Virus record (IMG/VR): IMGVR_UViG_3300019890_000016
Location: 1 to 25,159 of that record
DNA from: a virus
Length of the DNA stretch: 25,159 nt
Strand: one strand, 5' to 3'
Below the pieces are notes generated by a model, which worked only from the letters and a program-made list of their open reading frames with translations, searched no databases and had not been told where the DNA came from. The stretch's first letter is position 1. Each line of letters starts with the position of its first letter. Positions 6,509-12,494 of this stretch are shown here, piece by piece. Position numbers and translations under genes: made by a program.

Positions 6509-7166
6509 AGAAAAACAAGAATTAGACGAGTTTGCTAAAGAACAGATTAAAAATTTGCCAAAATGGCTAAACGTTTTATTTTTTCGACTTAGTAAACGTT
6601 ATGATTTTATTTGGTCAATAAAAAGCGATTCTTATGCCGCGGATCTACTTCGTCGCTTAGAGTGGCTAGACACGCTACAAGGCGTTAGTTTGATGCGGAT
6701 AGGGGTAGGACTACAGAGACTCAAAGAAAATGGCAGCAACTACAGCGAATACGCGCCTAACGCTATGCAATTCAAATCACTTTGCGATTATACAGCGGAC
6801 GAATTGAATATCCCAAGTTTTGATTTGGTGTATCAATGTGTGGGATATCGTGATTTGAAACATGATTTTGTTGCTCAAGTATGTAAAAACATTGATATTT
6901 TTAATTTTATTAATCTTCCATCTAGGGACCGTGAACGAAAATTGCTTGGAATTTATGATCTGAATAAAAAACAGGCACTCAGAGAGGGCAAAGTTTATCA
7001 AAAATTAATCAGATTAGAGGGCTTACCCATTTTGAGTTCAAAATTATCTGAAAAAGATGAAAAATTAATCAGCGCTCATGCTGATAAAACCGCTAATGAC
7101 GCTTTGTCTAAAATGTACGCAGTATTAGGCGTAACAAGAAAAATTCCACAGACAACTCAGTCTTAA
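6387..7166 (+). CDS. Helicase loader, lambda P-like
   Basis: A 259-residue protein. The central part (about 53-135) shows the P-type pattern: LPKWLNVLFFRLSKRYDFIW, LLRRLEWLDTLQGVSLMRI, GVGLQRLKENG..YAPNAMQFKSLC, matching 'l..lF..L...yp.w...w...L.....s...i..gl........fpP....F...c'. The C-terminus is helical and charged. Lambda P proteins load host DnaB at the phage origin, and this gene directly follows an O-like initiator. ATG 6387 has a taggaa site but overlaps the initiator by 122 bp; an alternative ATG at 6483 would reduce the overlap but lacks a ribosome site. Confidence 0.65.
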   Translation: MKTVTDITQHLTKAQLCSDIATCVSSISSVSRMQDQLSKFKEKQELDEFAKEQIKNLPKWLNVLFFRLSKRYDFIWSIKSDSYAADLLRRLEWLDTLQGVSLMRIGVGLQRLKENGSNYSEYAPNAMQFKSLCDYTADELNIPSFDLVYQCVGYRDLKHDFVAQVCKNIDIFNFINLPSRDRERKLLGIYDLNKKQALREGKVYQKLIRLEGLPILSSKLSEKDEKLISAHADKTANDALSKMYAVLGVTRKIPQTTQS

Positions 7167-7167
7167 T

Positions 7168-7566
7168 ATGGGCATGAGGACTTGTGAGGCGTCTGAAGAC
7201 CAAATTCAAATTGCATTTGTGGAATGGCTCAGGTTAAATAAAATATTTCACTGGCACACGCCTAATGGCGGTAGAAGGCACATTCATGAGGCGGTTAAAT
7301 TTAAAAAAATGGGGGTACAATCTGGAATACCCGATATTTTTATTCCACAGGCTAATCGTTATCATCATGGGTTATTTATTGAGCTAAAAACGTCCACGGG
7401 TAAATTAACTGCGAATCAAAAACAATGGATTGAGATATTAATTGATGAGGGTTATTGTGCGGTAGTTTGTTATGGATTAGATCAGGCTATCGAATTAGTG
7501 AATAGATACAAAGCACAAAATTTTACAAAATTTCATTCAGTGTTAAATCAAATTTATAATGTTTAG
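7168..7566 (+). CDS. VRR-NUC domain nuclease
   Basis: A 132-residue protein with the full VRR-NUC signature: SEDQIQIAFVEWLR (about 9-22), HTPNGGRRH (about 30-38), FKKMGVQSGIPDIFIP (about 45-60) and GLFIELKTSTGKLTANQKQW (about 69-88). PD followed by E-x-K (PDI..IELK) gives the PD-(D/E)xK nuclease core. Phage VRR-NUC proteins are usually structure-specific DNA nucleases linked to replication or recombination, which fits its place as the last gene of the replication operon. It starts 1 bp after the loader stop. Its 3' end overlaps the convergent HTH gene by 44 bp. Confidence 0.85.
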   Translation: MGMRTCEASEDQIQIAFVEWLRLNKIFHWHTPNGGRRHIHEAVKFKKMGVQSGIPDIFIPQANRYHHGLFIELKTSTGKLTANQKQWIEILIDEGYCAVVCYGLDQAIELVNRYKAQNFTKFHSVLNQIYNV

Positions 7567-7732
7567 CAATGCTTAATATTATTTTTGCGTTAGTTGTGTT
7601 TGGTTTTTTATAATCGACGCTGTTGCAATCCGTACACCAGCGCCAGATCGTTTGCTTCGAAACAGGAAACAGTGATCCAAATTGTTTGTAACTTTTTCCT
7701 GTTTTTTCAACTAATTTTTTTATTTTATTCAT
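7523..7732 (-). CDS. Small HTH protein at the end of the leftward cluster
   Basis: A 69-residue basic protein: KLVEKTGKSYKQFGSLFPVS, then KQTIWRWC, then TTNAKIILSIAKHYKFDL. This reads as a Cro-like helix-turn-helix ('y.q.g..f.vs..ti.rW'). It overlaps the upstream gene by 8 bp without a visible ribosome site, so translation is probably coupled. Its 3' end overlaps the VRR-NUC gene by 44 bp. A short HTH gene at the distal end of an operon of tiny unknown genes is the arrangement seen for Aca regulators of anti-CRISPR operons; that is organisation only, not proof. Confidence 0.55.
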   Translation of the reverse strand: MNKIKKLVEKTGKSYKQFGSLFPVSKQTIWRWCTDCNSVDYKKPNTTNAKIILSIAKHYKFDLTLNEIL

Positions 7733-8261
7733 TTTTTAATATAAGTTGTTTTAAATTTTTATATGATCTTTTCATAAAAGGAAGACTATCTTTTAAACAT
7801 ATAGTGTAATATTCTCCACTCAAACCGTCTTGATTAATATGTTTTAACTTTGGCATATATTTACCAACGGACTTTTTAATATCGATATTATAATAATCAA
7901 TTAACGAACGACATGATATCATAATATTTTTCCCAGATTTTTTAGATATTTTTGAGGCTGTTGGATTATTCTTATTATCAATAAGAAAATCAAAAACAAG
8001 AAGCTCAAGTGATCGTGAATAGTAGAAATCAACAAAATGATGGTTCTTATATTCTTTTTCAACTAATAGGGTAAATGAAGTGTTTAAAGTTATGAATTTA
8101 TTTAGGGATAATGAAATAAAATAAGGGGTGAAATGCGGATTAATAAATTTTTCCAGATCCAAAAATTTTGTTTTTATTATCTCTGGTTGCATGTTTTTTT
8201 TTGATTTTGTTAAGATTGTTATTTTTTTAATTGGTTTGATTATTTTTTGATCCTTTTTCAT
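7725..8261 (-). CDS. Lysine-rich hypothetical protein, possibly DNA-binding
   Basis: A 178-residue very basic protein (KKDQKIIKPIKKITILTKSKKN at the start; KISKKSGKNIMISC inside). A segment LELLVFDFLIDNKNNPTASKISKKSG could be a helix-turn-helix but no family was recognised. Its promoter (TTGACA-16-TAATAT, minus strand) is overlapped by a perfect palindrome, suggesting a regulated and perhaps self-regulated gene. The start at 8261 has an agga ribosome site. It overlaps the small HTH gene downstream, so the pair may act together. Confidence 0.55.
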   Translation of the reverse strand: MKKDQKIIKPIKKITILTKSKKNMQPEIIKTKFLDLEKFINPHFTPYFISLSLNKFITLNTSFTLLVEKEYKNHHFVDFYYSRSLELLVFDFLIDNKNNPTASKISKKSGKNIMISCRSLIDYYNIDIKKSVGKYMPKLKHINQDGLSGEYYTICLKDSLPFMKRSYKNLKQLILKNE

Positions 8262-8293
8262 TTTTGTAATCCTAAGTAATTAATTCAGATGAT

Positions 8294-8328
8294 ATATTAT
8301 ATTTAATTATTTTATTGTCAATAAAATA
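8294..8328 (-). promoter_or_regulatory. Leftward promoter with palindromic operator
   Basis: On the minus strand TTGACA (8321-8316) is followed by 16 bp and TAATAT (8299-8294), 33 bp before the 8261 start. Perfect arms TATTTTATTG (8308-8317) and CAATAAAATA (8319-8328) meet at a single base inside the -35. A wider pair, CAGAT (8286-8290) and ATCTG (8333-8337), brackets it. A repressor site is the natural reading. Confidence 0.6.
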
Positions 8329-8350
8329 TTAATCTGATATTATTCATTTT

Positions 8351-8418
8351 GTTGCGCATGCACACTGGTTAAAAATATTTCTTTTATTATTTTCTGGGTT
8401 TGGTTTTGATGCGCAACA
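8351..8418. repeat. Widely spaced inverted repeat
   Basis: GTTGCGCAT (8351-8359) is perfectly inverted as ATGCGCAAC (8409-8417), with one more T-A pair outside. The 49-base interior is AT-rich. It lies between two leftward genes, 8 bp past the stop at 8426. No T run follows on the minus strand, so it is not a standard terminator; it could be an RNA stem or protein site. Being the only GC-rich words in a very AT-rich gap makes it stand out. Confidence 0.4.
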
Positions 8419-8425
8419 CTATATA

Positions 8426-8632
8426 TTATGTCCATTTTTTCCAGCCAAATTTATTATCTTTTTCCCAAAATTCTCGATGAGTGAATGGATATGATTCGCC
8501 CTCCCTGGTTATGCTGATTGATTTTAATTCATAATTTAGTAATTTGGAGCCATATTGTTTAGCTGCTCCATCATTTTTAGCGCAGAACGTTTGTTCATAC
8601 ACTGTCGGAGATTTTAAAATATAGTTGGGCAT
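8426..8632 (-). CDS. Small hypothetical protein
   Basis: A 68-residue protein (MPNYILKSPTVYEQTFCAKN...GESYPFTHREFWEKDNKFGW, then KKWT) with an aggat ribosome site. It is rich in aromatic residues and Lys. No family was recognised. It is part of the leftward run of tiny genes from 11375 to 7523, each with its own ribosome site. Confidence 0.5.
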   Translation of the reverse strand: MPNYILKSPTVYEQTFCAKNDGAAKQYGSKLLNYELKSISITREGESYPFTHREFWEKDNKFGWKKWT

Positions 8633-8646
8633 TTTTAATCCTTAAA

Positions 8647-8662
8647 TGTTCTACGTGAAACA
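8647..8662. promoter_or_regulatory. parS-like 16-mer
   Basis: TGTTCTACGTGAAACA matches the chromosomal ParB site TGTTNCACGTGAAACA at every specified position except the sixth. It sits in the 37-bp gap between two small leftward genes. A second, weaker match is at 15352-15367. No parA or parB gene was found in the window, so any ligand would be a host or off-window ParB, or an unrelated protein. Confidence 0.4.
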
Positions 8663-8669
8663 TGGTTTC

Positions 8670-8861
8670 TCATATCATGCTATTTTCAATATAAGTTGCA
8701 GCTTCTTTAAGGGTGATTTTTTCTACATGATTAATCACCATTTCCAGGGATCTTTTATGATCTGGATAATCAGTCATAAAATTCCTTATGAAAAATGAAA
8801 CTTCTTTTTTCTTTTTGAATAAATTGTATACATATAACAAATCATTATCGTTTTTTAGCAT
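8670..8861 (-). CDS. Small hypothetical protein, paralog of 10394-10612
   Basis: A 63-residue protein MLKNDNDLLYVYNLFKKKKE, then VSFFIRNFMTDYPDHKRSLE, then a charged helix ending ATYIENSMI. It matches the 72-residue protein at 10394-10612 along its length: MLK.D.D......, a hydrophobic F-I..F, YP..K..L, then A....YI. They appear to be diverged copies within the same operon. Ribosome site gaggt before 8861. Function unknown. Confidence 0.55.
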   Translation of the reverse strand: MLKNDNDLLYVYNLFKKKKEVSFFIRNFMTDYPDHKRSLEMVINHVEKITLKEAATYIENSMI

Positions 8862-8894
8862 TTTTCAACCTCATATTGAAAATGAAATCATTTT

Positions 8895-9515
8895 TTAATT
8901 TGATAATAGTTCTAAAAGTTTTTTTGATTGAGCGATGAAATTTTTTGCTTTAGCAAAAGCATAAGCAGCACCCACATAAGCAACATCAGGGGCGGCAGCA
9001 ACAGCAGCAGCAACGGCAGCAGCATCAACAGCAAAAGCACGAGCTTTGATACGTAAGGCTCTCCAAACTTCTTCCGATACTCCCTCAGTCAAAGATTTTT
9101 TATAAGTATCTGCTACTTCCTGACCAATAAGTTTTCTTTTTTCATCCACATATTGCAACACCCCAAATTCTGGATCAGTCAATAACCAGATTGCAAACCT
9201 AGGCCAAATTTGAGAAAGATCTTTTCCGACGGAAATCGCTTTTGCAAATTGTAATGGCCATTTTTTCGATAATTTATTCGGTAAACCTTCTAAAATTCGG
9301 TCGTCTAAATATGCGAGTTTTAACGGGATATCATACAGATCTAGAAACAATGAATGATCGTCAGAATACACCGTGCATCCCACGGCGCACCCTTTGCCGT
9401 TTTCCCAATAAACACCTTTTATGATTTCATCAGCATCATAATGCGCTTGCAACGGGGCTATCAATGCCTCTTTTAATTTTGGGTCGTTTTTGTAGGCTTG
9501 TAATTTTGTGGACAT
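8895..9515 (-). CDS. Hypothetical phage protein with alanine-rich repeat
   Basis: A 206-residue protein, by far the largest in the leftward cluster, with a strong ribosome site (aaggagaag). Residues 1-160 are globular (ADEIIKGVYWENGKGCAVGC, then DLYDIPLKLAYLDDRILEGL). Residues about 163-193 are an Ala/Val run (AVDAAAVAAAVAAAPDVAYV) encoded by GC-rich GCN codons, then AKAKNFIAQSKKLLELL. This 'globular domain, Ala repeat, K/A helix ending LLELL' layout occurs in other phage proteins of unknown role, where the repeat length varies. The GC-rich repeat contrasts sharply with the AT-rich surroundings. Confidence 0.65.
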   Translation of the reverse strand: MSTKLQAYKNDPKLKEALIAPLQAHYDADEIIKGVYWENGKGCAVGCTVYSDDHSLFLDLYDIPLKLAYLDDRILEGLPNKLSKKWPLQFAKAISVGKDLSQIWPRFAIWLLTDPEFGVLQYVDEKRKLIGQEVADTYKKSLTEGVSEEVWRALRIKARAFAVDAAAVAAAVAAAPDVAYVGAAYAFAKAKNFIAQSKKLLELLSN

Positions 9516-9598
9516 GAGACTTCTCCTTGTTATTGTTTATTTTTTTTTAATGTGTTTAATTTTATTGTTTTCATGTTAAGCCTTTTTTGTAGTTATTT

Positions 9599-9922
9599 TT
9601 ATTCAGCTATTTTTTCATTTTCTAAAAATTGATATGTCCTGACGCATTTTTTACAAATAAATTTATTGATATTATAATAACCTGTTGTTTCAATGCCTAT
9701 TCCTCCATATTCTCCACAACCTGTTGTGCACAAATATTTAGCATATTCTTTTGAGCCTAATTTTAATAAATTTGCCGTATTAAATGATAAGTAATTTTCA
9801 TATAAATATTTTAAAACGATTCTTTTTTGTCTTTTTGCTTCAATAGATTGCGCATAACCATGTGAGCGCATTTCTTCCCATTTTCCTAAAGCTTCTCTTG
9901 CGGATTTTTCAGTTGTTTTCAT
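9599..9922 (-). CDS. Small Cys-containing hypothetical protein
   Basis: A 107-residue protein with a basic helical N-terminus (KSAREALGKWEEMRSHGYAQ, then SIEAKRQKR) and a C-terminal part with CTTGCGEYGG and FICKKCVRTY, two Cys pairs about 25 residues apart that could bind zinc. Ribosome site agga lies 10 bp before the start, inside the end of the upstream gene. The gap 9516-9598 downstream shows only A/T runs. No family was recognised. Confidence 0.55.
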   Translation of the reverse strand: MKTTEKSAREALGKWEEMRSHGYAQSIEAKRQKRIVLKYLYENYLSFNTANLLKLGSKEYAKYLCTTGCGEYGGIGIETTGYYNINKFICKKCVRTYQFLENEKIAE

Positions 9923-9923
9923 A

Positions 9924-10070
9924 TTATTTATTCCTCTTAATTTTGTTTAGTTTCCAGATTGTATAGTCTCTATAAATACGTTCTAGTAAATATATAGCTT
10001 CTTCGATTGTTTCTCCTGCGGGTCCCGTTAAGTTTTCATGTTGATCATACCATTGGTATTTTTTCATCAT
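9924..10070 (-). CDS. 48-residue hypothetical protein
   Basis: Two adjacent ATGs (10070 or 10067) open a frame giving MMKKYQWYDQHENLTGPAGE, then TIEEAIYLLERIYRDYTIWK, then LNKIKRNK. Composition is protein-like, with a helical, charged C-terminus. The start overlaps the end of the 35-residue gene by 26 bp, and the stop is 2 bp before the next start. No good ribosome site is visible, so coupling to the upstream gene is likely. Function unknown. Confidence 0.45.
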   Translation of the reverse strand: MMKKYQWYDQHENLTGPAGETIEEAIYLLERIYRDYTIWKLNKIKRNK

Positions 10071-10152
10071 CGCGTTGTTTTAATTCGAGATATATTAGTT
10101 TTGAATATTGGTCTGTATCTCGTAATGTTATTGTAGTATATATTTTGGACAT
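10045..10152 (-). CDS. 35-residue hypothetical protein
   Basis: A frame with a good ribosome site (aaggaacaag) gives MSKIYTTITLRDTDQYSKLI then YLELKQRDDEKIPMV. The start resembles a small beta-strand protein. It lies in the correct strand and spacing for the leftward operon. Very short, so confidence is limited; no family was recognised. Confidence 0.4.
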   Translation of the reverse strand: MSKIYTTITLRDTDQYSKLIYLELKQRDDEKIPMV

Positions 10153-10186
10153 TTCTTGTTCCTTTTATTATTAATTTTTAAATTTT

Positions 10187-10381
10187 TTATGAAAAATATT
10201 TATCTACCAAAAATATTTTTTCTTGCTCAAATTTTTGTTGTACAAAATATGTATTTTCGTATTGGCCTTCGTCATTTGTAGATAATGTATTATTTAGTCT
10301 GTTTTTATAATAATTATCACTCCATTCGTCCTGATTAATTATTTTAAGATAATTTTCAATAATGTCTTTTTCTGCTATCAT
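10187..10381 (-). CDS. Small acidic hypothetical protein
   Basis: A 64-residue acidic protein (MIAEKDIIENYLKIINQDEW..., ending EQEKIFLVDKYFS) with an aaggat ribosome site. Asn/Asp/Glu/Tyr-rich, no Cys, no membrane segment. It starts 12 bp after the preceding stop. Function unknown; small acidic phage proteins made early are often inhibitors of host or defence proteins, but nothing here shows that. Confidence 0.5.
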   Translation of the reverse strand: MIAEKDIIENYLKIINQDEWSDNYYKNRLNNTLSTNDEGQYENTYFVQQKFEQEKIFLVDKYFS

Positions 10382-10393
10382 ATTTTATCCTTT

Positions 10394-10612
10394 TTATAGC
10401 TCTTCTTCTGCGTCACAACAGCTCATTATATATTCCTCAACGTCTTTATCGAGCGCTTCTTTTCCCATACAATATTTTTTTATGATAGATATCAAATCTT
10501 GTTTCTTTTCGGGATATTTCACTAAAAAGCAATGAATAAATGAGGCAATTAAATCGGGATCTTCGCTATAATTGACAAATTCAAACATAAAATCGATATC
10601 TTTTTTTAACAT
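10394..10612 (-). CDS. Small acidic hypothetical protein, paralog of 8670-8861
   Basis: A 72-residue protein (MLKKDIDFMFEFVNYSEDPD, LIASFIHCFLVKYPEKKQDL, then CMGKEALDKDVEEYIMSCCD and AEEEL) with a ggag ribosome site. It shares the MLK.D opening, the hydrophobic F/I stretch, YP.KK..L and a late A....EYI with the 63-residue product 1.6 kb downstream. Its tail adds CC and an acidic end. Function unknown. Confidence 0.55.
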   Translation of the reverse strand: MLKKDIDFMFEFVNYSEDPDLIASFIHCFLVKYPEKKQDLISIIKKYCMGKEALDKDVEEYIMSCCDAEEEL

Positions 10613-10643
10613 TTTGTTGTCTCCGTTTTTTGTTTACAATATT

Positions 10644-10931
10644 TTAACTGATTGAGTGATCTAAAATGATATTTTTTGGAGAAATCTTCCCCTCCTCATA
10701 ATGCTCTATGCGTGCTATTTTATCCCAGTCGCATGCGTCCTGCTCATCCTCAATACACAATATTTCGTTAATTATTTCTCCATTGATAATTTTCCAATAT
10801 ATTGTATAATTGCCTTCGTCTTCGAGATCTTTAATATTTTTAGCTTTAGCTTCATACTCATAGTCTGATGAGATAAATGGTTGTTGTGTTAATTTTAGCT
10901 TGATGATTGATTTCGTGTTATATTTACTCAT
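10644..10931 (-). CDS. Small acidic hypothetical protein
   Basis: A 95-residue protein with a strong ribosome site (aggagag). The first third is basic and strand-like (MSKYNTKSIIKLKLTQQPFI), the rest acidic (KDLEDEGNYTIYWKIINGEI, LCIEDEQDACDWDKIARIEH). Alternating hydrophobics suggest a small beta-sheet fold. The 140-bp gap upstream (10932-11072) shows only a 13-codon frame and one start-less protein-like frame. No family was recognised. Confidence 0.5.
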   Translation of the reverse strand: MSKYNTKSIIKLKLTQQPFISSDYEYEAKAKNIKDLEDEGNYTIYWKIINGEIINEILCIEDEQDACDWDKIARIEHYEEGKISPKNIILDHSIS

Positions 10932-11072
10932 AAATGCTCTCCTATTGTTAATCCATGTACTATATATTTTAATATTTCTGTTTTAGTTACATTTAATTTT
11001 TATTTATTTTGTCTTAATTTTCCCCTTCTGATTCTGCTTTGTAATAATTAATCATTTTGTTTTGTCCTTTTA

Positions 11073-11375
11073 TTAGTCAGTGGTATAGTCGTTCAAATTT
11101 AGAGAAATATTCATGTATTTTAATTTAACTATATGTGTTTTACTTTCATATGCCGCAGCTATTGCATAATAATCGTCTTTATCAAAACCATTATATTTAA
11201 CTTCTTTCCAAATAAAATTTAGGCTACTTGTAGAACCTCTTGCAGCTTTTTCAATCGCCTTAATTAAAATAGCTTTATGTTTAATCTCTGGATCTTTTGA
11301 ATATACCCCACGTTCTGCCAGTTGATCTCTAAAATCTTTAAGTGCGAAAAAGTCTGGGATTATTAATTCGGTCAT
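11073..11375 (-). CDS. First gene of the leftward cluster, hypothetical
   Basis: A 100-residue protein: MTELIIPDFFALKDFRDQLA, then a helical middle (HKAILIKAIEKAARGSTSSL) and a strand-rich end (THIVKLKYMNISLNLNDY). It is the promoter-proximal gene of the leftward operon and has only a weak ribosome site (agaag). No family was recognised. Confidence 0.5.
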   Translation of the reverse strand: MTELIIPDFFALKDFRDQLAERGVYSKDPEIKHKAILIKAIEKAARGSTSSLNFIWKEVKYNGFDKDDYYAIAAAYESKTHIVKLKYMNISLNLNDYTTD

Positions 11376-11428
11376 GTTAATTATCTTCTTGTTATTTTAA
11401 TCTCAAAAATTGTTGTCTTGATAGATTG

Positions 11429-11456
11429 AGTATACAGTAAATGTAGACGATAGCAA
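11429..11456 (-). promoter_or_regulatory. Candidate leftward promoter of the small-gene cluster
   Basis: Minus strand TTGCTA (11456-11451), 16-bp spacer, TATACT (11434-11429), about 54 bp before the 11375 start. Inverted words around it (CAATA...TATTG, GTAGA...TCTAC, 11443-11478) could be regulatory. Upstream, TATCCC-T-GGGATA at 11508-11520 is a perfect odd palindrome in the same divergent gap. Confidence 0.45.
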
Positions 11457-11664
11457 TAGATTATTATTGTAATTCTACTAATTAATTGTAAAGATATAGT
11501 AAGTTATTATCCCTGGGATATTTTGTGATATTTTTTATATGGAGGTGGAAATATTGATAATCTCCACTTTTGCTAAGTTTTAACCTATTTCCAGTCTAAA
11601 TTTCTCCACAACAACATAAAAACAACATCAAAAATGACATCTATTCACCACTTCATCCTACTAA

Positions 11665-11693
11665 TTGATCCAGAAAATAAATGTAATACAATT
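11665..11693 (+). promoter_or_regulatory. Candidate rightward promoter with shared palindrome
   Basis: TTGATC (11665-11670), 16-bp spacer, TACAAT (11687-11692). The -10 lies in AAATGTAATACAATT (11679-11693), a one-mismatch inverted copy of the 15-bp palindrome found at 12480 and 19234. The divergent gap 11376-11958 is otherwise AT-rich with no recognisable full gene; the AlpA gene starts 266 bp downstream. Confidence 0.45.
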
Positions 11694-11709
11694 ATTATCA
11701 GGGTGCAGA

Positions 11710-11805
11710 GTGTATGTAAATATATTAAAAAAGAGAAATCCTTGCTCTAAACCAGAAATACAAAAAATGGCTGAATTTGTCTCTAATCAAACGGTCTCCA
11801 GGTAA
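11710..11805 (+). CDS. Possible 31-residue peptide or gene remnant
   Basis: A GTG at 11710, with AGGG close upstream, opens a frame reading MYVNILKKRNPCSKPEIQKM then AEFVSNQTVSR. It follows the palindrome-covered promoter at 11665-11692. The composition is protein-like but there is no family match, and it may be the remains of a longer gene. Weak call. Confidence 0.25.
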   Translation: MYVNILKKRNPCSKPEIQKMAEFVSNQTVSR

Positions 11806-11958
11806 ATATTAAAACAAAATAACCTTAGTTATTTTTTATATTTCTTTATCTTTTTGATTATAAACTGAATTTTATAAAAAAATAACTGTTGATCACTTTT
11901 TTTTCACCTATAACCTTTTAGAGAGTCAATTCAACATAACTTTTTAAGAGGTATTAAT

Positions 11959-12168
11959 ATGCAACATGCTCAAACACAAATTATCCGTTTTCCTGCATTA
12001 AAAACAAAGCTGGGAGGCATCAGTCGTAGCACCGTCTTTCGCTGGGTACGAGATAAACAATTCCCTGCCCCTATCCACCTTGGCTCAAATTCAGTTGGTT
12101 GGTTGGAACATCAAGTTAATTCTTGGCTAGAATTTCGCTCACAGGGGGTAAGCCATGAGAAAATTTAA
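11959..12168 (+). CDS. AlpA-family DNA-binding regulator
   Basis: A 69-residue protein with the AlpA/MerR-like winged helix: IIRFPALKTKLGGISRSTVF, RWVRDKQFPAPIHLGSNSVG, then WLEHQVNSWLEFR. The 'S.ST.yRw....FP.P..lg...vgW...ev..Wl..r' pattern is diagnostic. AlpA proteins regulate or assist excision in prophages and satellites. Ribosome site aagagg. Its last 14 bp overlap a decayed HTH gene, an order (alpA then HTH gene) familiar from accessory prophage segments. Confidence 0.85.
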   Translation: MQHAQTQIIRFPALKTKLGGISRSTVFRWVRDKQFPAPIHLGSNSVGWLEHQVNSWLEFRSQGVSHEKI

Positions 12169-12445
12169 TCAATCCAAAAAAGCATAACGCCAACGTCTAT
12201 TAACTTGGCTACTCGAAAAACCGATATCAACAGGGGAAGCACGGCATATTTTAGATATCCTAGGGGTTGCCCCGCTGCGGGAAATCAGCGGGGAGCATAG
12301 GGGTCTAACTCGCCAAAATTACCATCAGTTAGACCCCTATGCTCAAAATTTGGATCGCAATTGGGAAACAATCTGTTTCCCAATTGCCAATTGGCATTGT
12401 CATTATCCTAGGGGTTATGCCAATTGCAAAGATGAATGGCGTTAG
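12155..12445 (+). pseudogene. Decayed HTH gene interrupted by a stop and a hairpin-rich insert
   Basis: ATG 12155 has a strong ribosome site (aggggg) and gives MRKFNQSKKA then TAA (12185-12187). The same frame continues as RQRLLTWLLEKPISTGEARH then ILDIL, matching the 'l..L....vst.eAr..LdI..pa.Ri.eLR' start of a common small phage HTH protein. After residue ~35 homology is lost: the DNA becomes four perfect hairpins flanked by two copies of TATCCTAGGGGTT (12256-12268, 12404-12416). The frame stays open to TAG 12443-12445, though the peptide no longer looks like a domain. The conserved R..eLR block is missing. Confidence 0.6.
12256..12426. repeat. Cluster of perfect hairpins between direct repeats
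   Basis: Within 171 bp: CCCCGCT/AGCGGGG (12270-12276/12287-12293); an 18-bp perfect stem 12293-12310/12327-12344 (core ATAGGGGTCTAACT); a 14-bp perfect stem GCAATTGGGAAACA/TGTTTCCCAATTGC (12357-12370/12374-12387, 3-base loop); and CAATTGGCA/TGCCAATTG (12388-12396/12418-12426). TATCCTAGGGGTT occurs at 12256-12268 and 12404-12416, 148 bp apart. GC content is higher than in the flanks. It resembles a miniature palindromic mobile element inserted in the HTH gene. CCTAGGGGT recurs in the foldback at 14351-14436. Confidence 0.6.
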
Positions 12446-12463
12446 TTTGCTATTAAATAAGTC

Positions 12464-12494
12464 TTTACAACGAGTTAATAATTGTATTACAATT
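12464..12494 (+). promoter_or_regulatory. Candidate promoter with the 15-bp palindrome over its -10
   Basis: TTTACA (12464-12469), 18-bp spacer, TACAAT (12488-12493). The palindrome AATTGTATTACAATT (12480-12494) covers the -10 and is identical to 19234-19248. It sits 28 bp before the 12522 gene. Confidence 0.5.

Noticed and set aside
10932-11072. Minus-strand fragments reading MINYYKAESEGEN and, in another frame, KLNVTKTEILKYIVHGLTIG
   Set aside because: The first is 13 codons; the second has no start codon. They may be remains of a small gene but cannot be called.
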